This document shows positions 17,244 through 25,596 of a stretch of DNA of 41,135 bases, one piece after another (positions within the stretch are counted from its first letter, which is position 1; each line of letters starts with the position of its first letter). The DNA is from Cryomorphaceae bacterium. GTDB lineage: Bacteria; Bacteroidota; Bacteroidia; Flavobacteriales; Flavobacteriaceae. Under the pieces are notes generated by a model. It made no database searches and was not told the DNA's origin. It saw only the letters and a list, made by a program, of their open reading frames with translations. A program made the position numbers and the translations under genes. The DNA is taken from assembly GCA_003331875.1 (NCBI GenBank), contig QOQA01000012.1, positions 1 through 41,135 on the forward strand, written 5' to 3'.

Positions 17244-18008
17244 ATGAAAATTATTTTTTTAGGGACAGGTACCAGCACTGGAATACCATCAATTGGTTTA
17301 AATTACCCCGTTTGTTCTAGCGAAGATTTTAGAGATAAAAGGTTGAGATCATCAATTTTAATAACTCATAATAAAAAAAATATTGTATTTGATTGTGGTC
17401 CTGATTTTAGGCAACAACTTTTAACAAATAATATTACTAAGGTTGACTCAATACTTTTTACTCATGAGCATGCTGATCACACAGCTGGTTTAGACGATGT
17501 TAGACCAATCTCTTTCAAAAACGGTAAAATTCCTGTTTACGCACACAAAAGAGTTTTAGATAATTTAAAACAACGTTTCTTGTATCTATTTGAAAAGCAA
17601 AATGATTATGCTGGTGATATACATTTAACGACTAATGAAGTTAAAGAAAATAAAAAATTTAAACTTTATGACTTTACTGTAATACCAATTTCATATTCCC
17701 ATCACAAACTTCAGGTTTTTGGATACAGAATTAATCAATTTGCTTATATAACAGATTTAAAAAAAATTGATGATGAGGAAAAAAATAAACTATTAAATCT
17801 AGATTGTTTGATTTTAAATGCCTTGAGGCACGATGAACACTATTCACACATAAATCTAAAGGAAGCACTACAAATTATACACGATTTAAAGCCAAAAAAA
17901 GCATATTTAACTCATATAGCTCCTCAAATGGGCTTTCATGGTAATACGGAAAGATTACTCCCAAAATCAGTATTTCTAGCATATGATGGTTTGGAAATTG
18001 AAATTTAA
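17244..18008 (+). CDS. MBL-fold metallohydrolase, PhnP-like
   Basis: I place the start at ATG 17244 (254 residues), because the fold begins at MKIIFLGTGTSTGIP; an upstream in-frame TTG at 17202 would add 14 residues of no family character. The metal site is HEHADH (His74, His76, Asp78, His79), with later SYSHH and LTHIAPQMGFH contributing further ligands. The family includes PhnP cyclic-phosphate phosphodiesterase. The cysteine-rich segment that binds a structural zinc in PhnP is reduced to one cysteine here (GLNYPVCSS). It is likely a phosphodiesterase of unknown substrate. The 3' end overlaps the esterase gene by 4 bases. Confidence 0.85.
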   Translation: MKIIFLGTGTSTGIPSIGLNYPVCSSEDFRDKRLRSSILITHNKKNIVFDCGPDFRQQLLTNNITKVDSILFTHEHADHTAGLDDVRPISFKNGKIPVYAHKRVLDNLKQRFLYLFEKQNDYAGDIHLTTNEVKENKKFKLYDFTVIPISYSHHKLQVFGYRINQFAYITDLKKIDDEEKNKLLNLDCLILNALRHDEHYSHINLKEALQIIHDLKPKKAYLTHIAPQMGFHGNTERLLPKSVFLAYDGLEIEI

Positions 18009-18637
18009 ATTTTTTCATTTAACCATTTAATTAAGGATTCTAAATTTTTTTCATTTATTCCGTGACCTTGCTCATAACTTTCAAATGTAAAGTCAATATT
18101 TTTTGATTTATAAAAGTTTAATGATTCTTTGGAAATCTGATAGTCAATTAGGTTATCATTTGTTCCGTGAGATATATAAATATTAGTTTTTGGTTTTAAA
18201 TGTGTTCTTTTCATAATTTTTTCATCAATTACTCCGCTGATTGCCATAATATTTTTAATTGTTCCAGGATAAGAATATGAAATTGCGTGCGATAATATTG
18301 CACCTTGACTGAAACCAATTAATGTAACATTGTCAGAATCTATATTTGGATATTTAATTATGTCATCAATAAATTTAGATAATTCATCTCTAATTTGCTT
18401 TGCTCCCTCGTGATCATAGAGTTTACTGTTATTATCTACATAGATGTCATACCAAGCATATGAGTTATTAAACAGTTCAATTGGCCCCCTTATTGAGATT
18501 ATGTAAGCTTTTTTTGGCAAATAATCAATTAATGAAAAAAGATCCCTTTCATTACTTCCATAGCCATGAATAAGGATTATTAAAGGGGACTTAATTTCTT
18601 CAGATTTTCTGTCAACAAAAAAAAATCTACTCATCAA
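18005..18637 (-). CDS. Alpha/beta-hydrolase, phospholipase/carboxylesterase family
   Basis: 210 residues. The oxyanion-hole segment ILIHGYGSNERDL and the nucleophile elbow GFSQG (Ser110) are typical of the YpfH/carboxylesterase group. An acid in the SHGTNDNLI segment (Asp161) and His192 in EQGHGIN complete the catalytic triad. There is no signal peptide, so it acts in the cytoplasm, on a short-chain ester, acylated protein or lysophospholipid; the substrate is not predictable. It overlaps the upstream dihydroorotase-like gene by 11 bases and is the last gene of that operon. Confidence 0.85.
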   Translation of the reverse strand: MMSRFFFVDRKSEEIKSPLIILIHGYGSNERDLFSLIDYLPKKAYIISIRGPIELFNNSYAWYDIYVDNNSKLYDHEGAKQIRDELSKFIDDIIKYPNIDSDNVTLIGFSQGAILSHAISYSYPGTIKNIMAISGVIDEKIMKRTHLKPKTNIYISHGTNDNLIDYQISKESLNFYKSKNIDFTFESYEQGHGINEKNLESLIKWLNEKI

Positions 18638-19880
18638 TAACTACAGCCCCATTATTAATTACTCCAAAGACCTTCCCATTGATTTCAGAATTTATAAATG
18701 ATGCATTTTTTGACTTTGATTTAACATCATCTTTTAAAAATATGTATTTATGCTTAGGATTAAAAAGTGTCATTGATGCTTTTGATCCTTCATCAATTGT
18801 TTCTGACTTGATACCAAATAAATCTTTCTTTCTTGTTAGAATATCAATTACTTCTTCAGTTTTATATATTGAGTTCAAAGCACCAAAAATTGATTCTAAA
18901 CCTGTGGCTCCAAAAAGTGAATTTTTAAAATCTGTTTTTTTATTATCAATATCAATTGGAGCGTGGTCCGACGTAACAAAATCAATGGTACCATCGGAAA
19001 GAGCTTTAACTAAAACTAATCTGTCTTTTTCTGTTCTAATCGGTGGAAGAACCTTAAATCTGGTATCAAAATTTATTAATTTTTTTTCATTAAAAAATAA
19101 ATTATTTATTGAAACGCTTGTAATAATTTGCAGTCCTTTAAGTTTAGCATTTCTGATTAATTCTACAGATTTAATACTTGAAATTGTTGGGATGAAAAGT
19201 TTACCACCTGTGTATTCTAAAATTTTTAAATCACGCTCTAAAGTTATTTCTTCAGATAATGATGGTATTCCCTCAAGACCGTAAAGAGTGCTTATTTCTC
19301 CTTCATTGATCTGACCATCATTACAAATTGATTTTTCGTATGGAAGTGTCATAATTAGACCATCAAAATGTTGGACATATTGTAAAGCGGTTTTTAAGAG
19401 ATTGGGATCTCTTACTGACGTCTTGTAATCATAAAAACCAACTGCGCCACTGTTATACATTTCCCAAAGTTCAGCCATTTCAGTACCATCACTCCTAAGG
19501 GTTAGGGCGCCAAGGGGATGAATTTCAACTGCACTATTTTTATTTTTATTTTTTATATATATTATATCAGCTTTAGAGTCGATAACAGGAAGTGTATTTG
19601 AATTCAAAATAATGTTTGTAAAACCTGAAAGACATGCAGTTAGTGATCCATTTTCAATTGTTTCTCTCTCCTCTAGTCCAGGTTCTCCAAAAGAAACACT
19701 TGTATCGAGCCAACCCTGAGAAACATGCAGATTTTTAATCTTAATCTCCTTAACTGATTTTTTTATAATCTTATCTGCAATTTCTTGAATTACACCCTTA
19801 TAAATAAAAATATCTTTCGTTTTGCCATTGAATTTACTGCTGGCATCGATGATTTTTGCAGACTTTATTAATATTGACAT
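18627..19880 (-). CDS. Dihydroorotase-like protein lacking metal ligands (probable non-catalytic homologue)
   Basis: 417 residues with the overall dihydroorotase fold: the FGEPGLEERETIENG and SGFTNIILNSNT segments, EYTGGKLFIPTISS and TSDHAPIDI. The usual HxH metal motif (HVHLREPG in active enzymes) is SVSFGEPG here (Ser61, Ser63). The later histidines expected near 180 (LPYEKS) and 230 (FIPTIS) are also gone; Asp305 and His306 remain. Without the binuclear zinc site, hydrolysis of dihydroorotate looks impossible, so it may be a structural partner of aspartate carbamoyltransferase, as described for PyrC-like subunits elsewhere. It sits in an operon with no other pyrimidine gene. Confidence 0.85.
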   Translation of the reverse strand: MSILIKSAKIIDASSKFNGKTKDIFIYKGVIQEIADKIIKKSVKEIKIKNLHVSQGWLDTSVSFGEPGLEERETIENGSLTACLSGFTNIILNSNTLPVIDSKADIIYIKNKNKNSAVEIHPLGALTLRSDGTEMAELWEMYNSGAVGFYDYKTSVRDPNLLKTALQYVQHFDGLIMTLPYEKSICNDGQINEGEISTLYGLEGIPSLSEEITLERDLKILEYTGGKLFIPTISSIKSVELIRNAKLKGLQIITSVSINNLFFNEKKLINFDTRFKVLPPIRTEKDRLVLVKALSDGTIDFVTSDHAPIDIDNKKTDFKNSLFGATGLESIFGALNSIYKTEEVIDILTRKKDLFGIKSETIDEGSKASMTLFNPKHKYIFLKDDVKSKSKNASFINSEINGKVFGVINNGAVVIDE

Positions 19881-19915
19881 ATAGGAGTCAATTTCTTGTA
19901 AATATAATTTTTATT

Positions 19916-20683
19916 TTAAAAACTTTCATAACGACCCAGTCCAAAAAGTGCAAAATCATACTTTACAGGGTCTTTTGAGTCAAATTTTCTGAGATTTTTG
20001 TCAAGTTCTTTCAATGCAATTATATCATCATTTATACGCTTAATTAAATTTAATTTTCTGGCTACTTTTCCTGTATGTACATCAAGAGGGCAAGACAATG
20101 ATGATGGTGATATTTTTTTCCATAAACCAAAATCAACAATTTTATCATTCCTTACCATCCATCTTAAAAACATATTTAGTCTTTTACATGATGAGCCTTT
20201 ACTTGGCTTTGAAATGTGTTTTTCAACTCTTTTTTCATGAATTAATGAAAAAAAAATTGATCTAAAATATTCAATATTTCTAAAATTATTTTTGTCATTA
20301 TATTTTGAAAAAACTTTTTCTAAACCACCTTCGTTTATATAAATATTTTTGAGTGATTTTATAAAAAATTGAAAGTCGTAATAATTAAATGTCCTGTGAT
20401 AAAAGTTTAGTTTTTCAATAGAACTTTCTTTTATTGATAAAATAAAATCTAAGGGAGATTCACCAAAAATATTAATAAGTTTTTTACCACTATTAATTAT
20501 TGAAGTTCTATTTCCCCAAGATATCGTAGAAATCAAAAAGGATATTATTTCAATATCTTCTTTACGTGTGTATCTTTTAGGTATTTGTATTGGATCTTCA
20601 TCAATAAATTTTAAGCTATTGTATTGTTGAGATTTAAAATCTAAAAAAGATTTTAAATAATCAGCTTCTAATGCATTTGCCAT
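19916..20683 (-). CDS. TIGR02757/DUF2400 family protein
   Basis: 255 residues matching this uncharacterised Bacteroidota family along its length: DPIQIPKRYTRKEDIEI, ISWGNRTSI, FYHRTFN, SSCKRLNMFLRWMVRNDK, CPLDVHTGKVARKL and the C-terminal DPVKYDFALFGLGRYES. The PLDVHTGKVARKL segment recalls the VDTHVxR element of helix-hairpin-helix DNA glycosylases, which would suggest a DNA-related role, but that is my inference. The start overlaps the end of the ABC ATPase gene by 23 bases, so they are translationally linked. Confidence 0.88.
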   Translation of the reverse strand: MANALEADYLKSFLDFKSQQYNSLKFIDEDPIQIPKRYTRKEDIEIISFLISTISWGNRTSIINSGKKLINIFGESPLDFILSIKESSIEKLNFYHRTFNYYDFQFFIKSLKNIYINEGGLEKVFSKYNDKNNFRNIEYFRSIFFSLIHEKRVEKHISKPSKGSSCKRLNMFLRWMVRNDKIVDFGLWKKISPSSLSCPLDVHTGKVARKLNLIKRINDDIIALKELDKNLRKFDSKDPVKYDFALFGLGRYESF

Positions 20684-21326
20684 CTTTAATTGTAAAAGAA
20701 GTCTTTGCTATACTTGCAAATTCTTTGTTATGTGTAACATAAATAACAGTTACACCATATTTAATGTTAACCTTTTTTAATAAGTCAATAATCTTTTTTG
20801 AGTTTTTAGAATCTAAATTTCCTGTTGGCTCATCAGCTAAAATGATTTTAGGATTGGTTATTAGAGCTCTCGCAAATGAAACTCTTTGTTTTTCACCACC
20901 TGAGATGAATTCGGGCTTTTTATTTAAAATTTGATGAATCTTGAGGGATTCAGAAATTGATTCTAGCTTTTTTCTATAATCGTCAATATTTTTTTTTCCA
21001 ATTCTAACAGGTAAAAGAATATTTTCTTTGCAGTTTAGTTCCGGTAATAGTTCATGAAGTTGGAAGACAAATCCAATATTTTGATTTCTAAATTTTGAAA
21101 CTTCATACTCATTCCAAGTACACATGTCAATGCCATCAATTTTAAACTCTGAATCTTTATTATCATCAAAACTTTCAATTGTTCCTAGGATATTAATTAA
21201 TGTAGTTTTTCCTGCACCAGATGGGCCAACAATAGAAACGAAATCTCCATTCGGAATATTTAGAGAAATATTGTCTAATATTTTTTGATTTCCGAAGGAT
21301 TTAGAAATATTTTTTAGAAGAATCAT
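20661..21326 (-). CDS. ABC transporter ATP-binding protein, LolD/MacB type
   Basis: 221 residues with Walker A GPSGAGKTT (34-42), Q-loop FVFQLHELLPELN, signature SGGEKQRVSFARAL (from 142), Walker B IILADEPTGNLDS (161-173) and the H-loop VIYVTHNKEFA. The sequence and length fit the LolD class, which powers lipoprotein release from the inner membrane or MacB-type efflux. No cognate FtsX-like permease is adjacent; instead it lies between a DUF5916 barrel protein (4-base overlap) and TIGR02757. The permease must be encoded elsewhere. Confidence 0.85.
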   Translation of the reverse strand: MILLKNISKSFGNQKILDNISLNIPNGDFVSIVGPSGAGKTTLINILGTIESFDDNKDSEFKIDGIDMCTWNEYEVSKFRNQNIGFVFQLHELLPELNCKENILLPVRIGKKNIDDYRKKLESISESLKIHQILNKKPEFISGGEKQRVSFARALITNPKIILADEPTGNLDSKNSKKIIDLLKKVNIKYGVTVIYVTHNKEFASIAKTSFTIKDGKCIRS

Positions 21327-23773
21327 TTTTTCTTGAAACGGTTAACATCTATAAGATAATTAATTCTAAGTGAAATTTGATGCTCTACAGGTATTTCAAA
21401 AAGATTTTTTAAGCTTTTGTAGTAATCAAGGCCAGATTGGTTGTCTCTGTTAAAAATTTGATTTCTATATAAAAAAATTAAATTACTACCGGGTGAAAAC
21501 CACCACTGAAACTTTACATCTAGGTTCCAAATATTAAAATTGGTATTTGGATCAGATTCAAGTAAACTAAAATCAGCCATCTCACGATATCCATTTTCAT
21601 TTAATGAATATAAAACCTCTTTGTAATCAGCTGAACTCCAAAAGCTTCGTAAGTCTAAACTTAAACTTTTATCTCTATCTATTCTATAGTCGATATCAAG
21701 TGAATTTTCAATTGATTTTTGATTTCTTAATCCTAAATAAATATCATTGTTAGAACTTTGTAAATATCCTATATCATCATTAGTTTGTTTATATTGTTGC
21801 CTAAGTCCTGCTGAAAGTTTGTCAGAGAACCTAAAATCAATATTATATTCAAATCTTTTATAATTTTTGTTTTCATCAAACTGTTTGTTTTTATAACCAA
21901 TATTTGAAAATTCAATTCCATAAGTAAGTTTTTTTGTTGGGTCAGACCTGATTTCGAGTTGTATGTCGAAATTTGAAGGTACAATTAAGAAGCTATCACT
22001 ATTTCTTGTTTCATAATAGTCTTTCTTTTCACTTTCGTAATCAAAATCAATGGAAAATTTATACAGGTTCTGAAACTCGAAATCATTTCCAAACCTCATG
22101 CCGTTATACACTTTTTTAAAGGTGTTGTATCTCTTTGTTTCTCCAAAAAATAGATAGTTGCTATAGCTTCGTAATAATTTCAATTCATTTAAAATTTGAT
22201 ATTGAATTCTCCCATAGAATCTTTGACTGTTTTGTTGATTGTAATACCCAAGTTCGTTTTGATTGTAATACTCATCGGTTCCAAACCAACCCATAGAATA
22301 TCTAAAATTTCCTTTTAATTCTGCAAGAGAAATACTTCCTCTAAAACCCTTTTTTTCAGAAAATCTGGGTGAATCACTGAAGTATACTCGAGAAGAAAAG
22401 TTGAAATTTCTTTTATTATCATATAATTCAGTCACAAATGCAGTATTATTAGAATTATACCCCCCCTTGCCTCTGTTTACATTAGTATTGTGAACCCCAA
22501 TTGATGAATAATCATTCAGTAGTTGTTGTGTCAATGATAGTATATTGTAGTTTGTAACTGGTGCAATGGTTTCTTTTCTAATTGATCCATCTTCAACATT
22601 TCTAACAATCGCGTTTGCTTCTCCAGTTATTGCATTTAGCAATCCTATACTTAGTTTAGTGTTAGTAGTTCCAGACAGTTTAATAGCATTAATTAGCTTT
22701 GGTTTATTATCGTAGCTAACTAACTCTTCGCTAGAGCTAAGCAACTCATCTTCATCAAATCTTACTTCTTGTCCAATTCTTCTGCTATAGAAAAAATCTC
22801 CCCCACGAAAACCACCATTTGCTTTTTTAAATATGTTTGCCCCCTCAGTGAAAAAAGCTCTGTTTTCATCAAATCTTTGCTCAAATGGGGATAGATTAAG
22901 TTCCTCATCATCAAATGATACTTGTCCGAAATCTGGAATCAGTGTTGCATCTAAAGTAAAACTATTGGACAATCCATATTTTATATCTAATCCAGCAGAA
23001 TAAATTGAAGATGGAGAGGAAGTTTTCTTTAAATTTAAAGCAGTTTGACCATATGGATAAAGAAATAACCTTAGTGGTGGTTCTATATTTTTTAATCCCT
23101 TAACCGTTCCTAGAGATTCATACCATTTGTAAATCTTTGTATCAACAGGGCTCCATGAATACCATTCTTCAAGATCTGCAATAGCTCTAGAAAAATTAAT
23201 TCCCCAATTTTGTATATTTTTTTCCGGAAATCTTAACGCACTGTAGGGGATTTTCATTTCAAGAGACCACCCGTCTTTCGTTATTTGAATTTCCCCCTCA
23301 AAAACCGTATCGTAATCCCTACCTCCGGAGTTCCAATCACCTGACCAAAGTCCATCGACAATTGCACCAGCACTCGTTATTCCAAATCCATGATGATTTT
23401 CCTTATCATTATAGGTATCGATGGAAACAAAAAATAATTCACTGAAAGAATCCCAAGGATTATCCCTTTCACTTAACTCCATGGGAATATCTCCAGGATG
23501 AAGTAGATATGCACCAACATAAACTGCTTCATCATCATACATGAAAAATGCAGTTGTTTTATATTGTTTTGGGATTTCTTTTCCAATTCTGGTTTGGGGT
23601 CTCCATAAAGAAAAATCACTAAGTTTTTGGACATTTTTCCACTCTTTGTCATTTAAAAATCCATCTAATTTTGGCGCTTTTTCAGTCCTGTATGCATCAA
23701 ATGATTTTCTGTCTTGGGAATATGAGCTAAAAATTGTTAGAAAAAATGCTATTAAAAAAAATATTTTTTTCAT
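21323..23773 (-). CDS. DUF5916 outer-membrane protein with N-terminal CBM9-like domain
   Basis: 816 residues. A signal peptide (to about 19) is followed by a CBM9-like beta-sandwich (about 25-220: KAPKLDGFLNDKEW, YDDEAVYVGAYL, FFVSIDTYNDKENHHGFG, GWSLEMKIPYSALRFP). The remainder, starting around PPLRLFLYPYGQ and DIKYGLSNSFTLDATLIPDFGQ, is a DUF5916 region rich in aromatic and polar beta-strands, predicted to form an outer-membrane barrel. Unusually for a barrel, the last residues are lysines after NRF. The function is unknown; related proteins occur near peptidases and transport genes. It heads a minus-strand operon with a LolD-like ATPase. Confidence 0.82.
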   Translation of the reverse strand: MKKIFFLIAFFLTIFSSYSQDRKSFDAYRTEKAPKLDGFLNDKEWKNVQKLSDFSLWRPQTRIGKEIPKQYKTTAFFMYDDEAVYVGAYLLHPGDIPMELSERDNPWDSFSELFFVSIDTYNDKENHHGFGITSAGAIVDGLWSGDWNSGGRDYDTVFEGEIQITKDGWSLEMKIPYSALRFPEKNIQNWGINFSRAIADLEEWYSWSPVDTKIYKWYESLGTVKGLKNIEPPLRLFLYPYGQTALNLKKTSSPSSIYSAGLDIKYGLSNSFTLDATLIPDFGQVSFDDEELNLSPFEQRFDENRAFFTEGANIFKKANGGFRGGDFFYSRRIGQEVRFDEDELLSSSEELVSYDNKPKLINAIKLSGTTNTKLSIGLLNAITGEANAIVRNVEDGSIRKETIAPVTNYNILSLTQQLLNDYSSIGVHNTNVNRGKGGYNSNNTAFVTELYDNKRNFNFSSRVYFSDSPRFSEKKGFRGSISLAELKGNFRYSMGWFGTDEYYNQNELGYYNQQNSQRFYGRIQYQILNELKLLRSYSNYLFFGETKRYNTFKKVYNGMRFGNDFEFQNLYKFSIDFDYESEKKDYYETRNSDSFLIVPSNFDIQLEIRSDPTKKLTYGIEFSNIGYKNKQFDENKNYKRFEYNIDFRFSDKLSAGLRQQYKQTNDDIGYLQSSNNDIYLGLRNQKSIENSLDIDYRIDRDKSLSLDLRSFWSSADYKEVLYSLNENGYREMADFSLLESDPNTNFNIWNLDVKFQWWFSPGSNLIFLYRNQIFNRDNQSGLDYYKSLKNLFEIPVEHQISLRINYLIDVNRFKKK

Positions 23774-23832
23774 GCGGGCCCAAAGTTATACAATTAATAA
23801 CTTTGACTTGTTATTTTTTATTTGGTTTATTT

Positions 23833-24348
23833 ATGAACAAAGATTATGCTATAGTTGCCGGTGGTTGTTTTTGGTGTTCTGAAGCAATTTTTGAAAATGT
23901 AGAGGGTGTGATCAATGTTCTCCCCGGATACATAGGAGGCAGAAATAAAAATCCCTCATATGAAGAAGTATGTTTGGGAAATAGTGGTCACGCTGAAGCA
24001 GTCAAAATCGAATTCGATATAAGAATCATTTCCTTTTATAAAATTTTAGATATATTTTTCAAAACTCATGACCCAACAACATTAAATAGGCAGGGAAATG
24101 ATATAGGTACACAATACAGAAGTGCCATATTTTATAATAGTGAAAGGAAGTTTGAGATTGCAAACAAAAAAATTGATGAATTACAGGAGAATTACGAGAA
24201 AAAAATTGTTACGACTCTAGAAAAAGAAACCAAATTCTATATTGCTGAAGAGTACCATCACAAGTATTTCTCAAAAAACCCTGACAATGCATACTGTTTT
24301 GCTGTCATAAAGCCTAAAGTTGAAAAGTTTAGATCTAATTTGAAATAA
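23833..24348 (+). CDS. msrA: Peptide-methionine (S)-S-oxide reductase MsrA
   Basis: I choose ATG 23833 (171 residues) because MsrA homology begins with YAIVAGGCFWCSEA; the open frame continues upstream to 23734 but would run across the divergent DUF5916 start and adds unrelated residues. The catalytic motif GCFWC holds Cys12 (nucleophile) and Cys15. The later YIGG, GHAEAV, FKTHDPTTLNRQGNDIGTQYRS and EYHHKYF match the family. It repairs methionine-S-sulfoxide in proteins. A C-terminal cysteine (AYCFAVI) could serve as resolving residue. The last 14 bases overlap the convergent membrane-protein gene. Confidence 0.94.
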   Translation: MNKDYAIVAGGCFWCSEAIFENVEGVINVLPGYIGGRNKNPSYEEVCLGNSGHAEAVKIEFDIRIISFYKILDIFFKTHDPTTLNRQGNDIGTQYRSAIFYNSERKFEIANKKIDELQENYEKKIVTTLEKETKFYIAEEYHHKYFSKNPDNAYCFAVIKPKVEKFRSNLK

Positions 24349-24643
24349 ATTTCTTAAATCCTATTCTTTTCAGCATTTTCTTTTCAAAATTCCAGAAAAA
24401 CTTAAATTGACCAAAAATTAATGCAACTAGCAATAAAATTATTTGATAAACAAATGTTATTACAATGATTCTCACAGCCCAGTAAACAAAAAAGTTTAAA
24501 TCAGATTTCTTGATATTAATTAAATCCATTAAAGGATCGGAGATTAAAGCAGCAGTTGACCCAGTTATTCCAAACACAATGAAAATTACAATCAGTTGGT
24601 AATTGGATTCAATACCATATTTCAATTTAAATTTAGTAATCAT
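24335..24643 (-). CDS. Small membrane protein, DUF6787-like
   Basis: 102 residues with two hydrophobic spans (about 17-37 and 50-80) and a basic C-terminus. Segments YGIESNYQLIVIFIVFGITGS and FGQFKFFWNFEKKMLKRIGF match a Bacteroidota family of small membrane proteins that I recall as DUF6787, sometimes annotated as prolipoprotein diacylglyceryl transferase without basis. Its start overlaps the serA stop by one base (TAATG), so it is coupled to serine biosynthesis genes. The function is unknown. Confidence 0.7.
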   Translation of the reverse strand: MITKFKLKYGIESNYQLIVIFIVFGITGSTAALISDPLMDLINIKKSDLNFFVYWAVRIIVITFVYQIILLLVALIFGQFKFFWNFEKKMLKRIGFKKFISN

Positions 24644-25596
24644 TAATTATTGATAAGAGATATAATTTGATCGGCAAGCTCAAGTCCAATTCTTTCTTGT
24701 GCCTCATTAGTTGCAGCACCAATATGAGGCGTAAGTGAAAGTTTAGAGTTCATTAAAGTTTTAATTGATGGATTAGGCTCATTTTCAAAAGTATCTAGTC
24801 CTGCAAATTTAATTTTTCCGGAGTCTATAAATTTGATAAGGGATTCTTCATTTAAAACGCCTCCTCGAGCCGCATTAATTATACCAACTCCGTCTTTCAT
24901 TTTACTAAATTCTTTTTCATCTAGTAAATAGTCTTTCTGAGATGGTACATGCAAGGTAATATAATCGGACTTTTTAAGAAGTTCATCCAAACTGACTGAG
25001 TCAGGTTTGAAATATATACTTTGGCCATCAGAAAAGATTATTTTTATTTCAGCCTCATTTAAAAAGTGGTCACAAAATATAATATTCATACCGCATCCAT
25101 AACCAATTTTTGCTACTTCTTGACCAATTCTTCCAAAACCAATGATACCGAGTATTTTGTTCTTTAATTCAGTACCCTTTGCATAATTCTTTTTAAGTTT
25201 CTTAAAATTTGAGTCACCTTCAAGTGGCATGTTTCGATTTGAATCATGTAAAAATCTTGAACACGTCATTATGTGTGCAAATACAAGTTCTGCAACAGAA
25301 AGGGATGAAGCGGCAGGGGTATTAATTACACTTAATCCTTGAGTTTTTGCATATTCAACATCAATATTATCCATTCCAACACCACCTCTTCCAATGAGTT
25401 TTAATGATTTGCATGAATCGATGATGTCTTTTCTAACTTTTGTTGCACTTCTAACAAGCAAACATGTTATCGAATTTTTATTGATGAAATCAATGAGTTG
25501 TTCCTGAGCAACATTTGTAGTTATTACTTTAAAACCATTATTTTCTAGTTTCTTTACTCCAACTTGTGAGATACCATCGTTTGCTAAGACTATCAT
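24643..25596 (-). CDS. serA: D-3-phosphoglycerate dehydrogenase
   Basis: 317 residues of the D-2-hydroxyacid dehydrogenase family. RGGVGMDNIDVEYAKTQGL and NTPAASSLSVAEL fit SerA. The NAD-binding GFGRIG (153-158), NAARGGVLNE (Arg244) and TPHIGAAT (His291) supply cofactor and catalytic residues. It oxidises 3-phosphoglycerate to 3-phosphohydroxypyruvate. There is no C-terminal ACT domain, so serine feedback through ACT is not expected. It starts one base after the SerC stop, and the pairing with serC supports the assignment over other hydroxyacid dehydrogenases. Confidence 0.9.
   Translation of the reverse strand: MIVLANDGISQVGVKKLENNGFKVITTNVAQEQLIDFINKNSITCLLVRSATKVRKDIIDSCKSLKLIGRGGVGMDNIDVEYAKTQGLSVINTPAASSLSVAELVFAHIMTCSRFLHDSNRNMPLEGDSNFKKLKKNYAKGTELKNKILGIIGFGRIGQEVAKIGYGCGMNIIFCDHFLNEAEIKIIFSDGQSIYFKPDSVSLDELLKKSDYITLHVPSQKDYLLDEKEFSKMKDGVGIINAARGGVLNEESLIKFIDSGKIKFAGLDTFENEPNPSIKTLMNSKLSLTPHIGAATNEAQERIGLELADQIISLINN

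Noticed and set aside
23734-23832. N-terminal extension of MsrA by 33 residues
   Set aside because: The extra residues are hydrophobic by chance, cover the divergent DUF5916 start codon, and MsrA homology begins at MNKDYAIVAGGCFWC.
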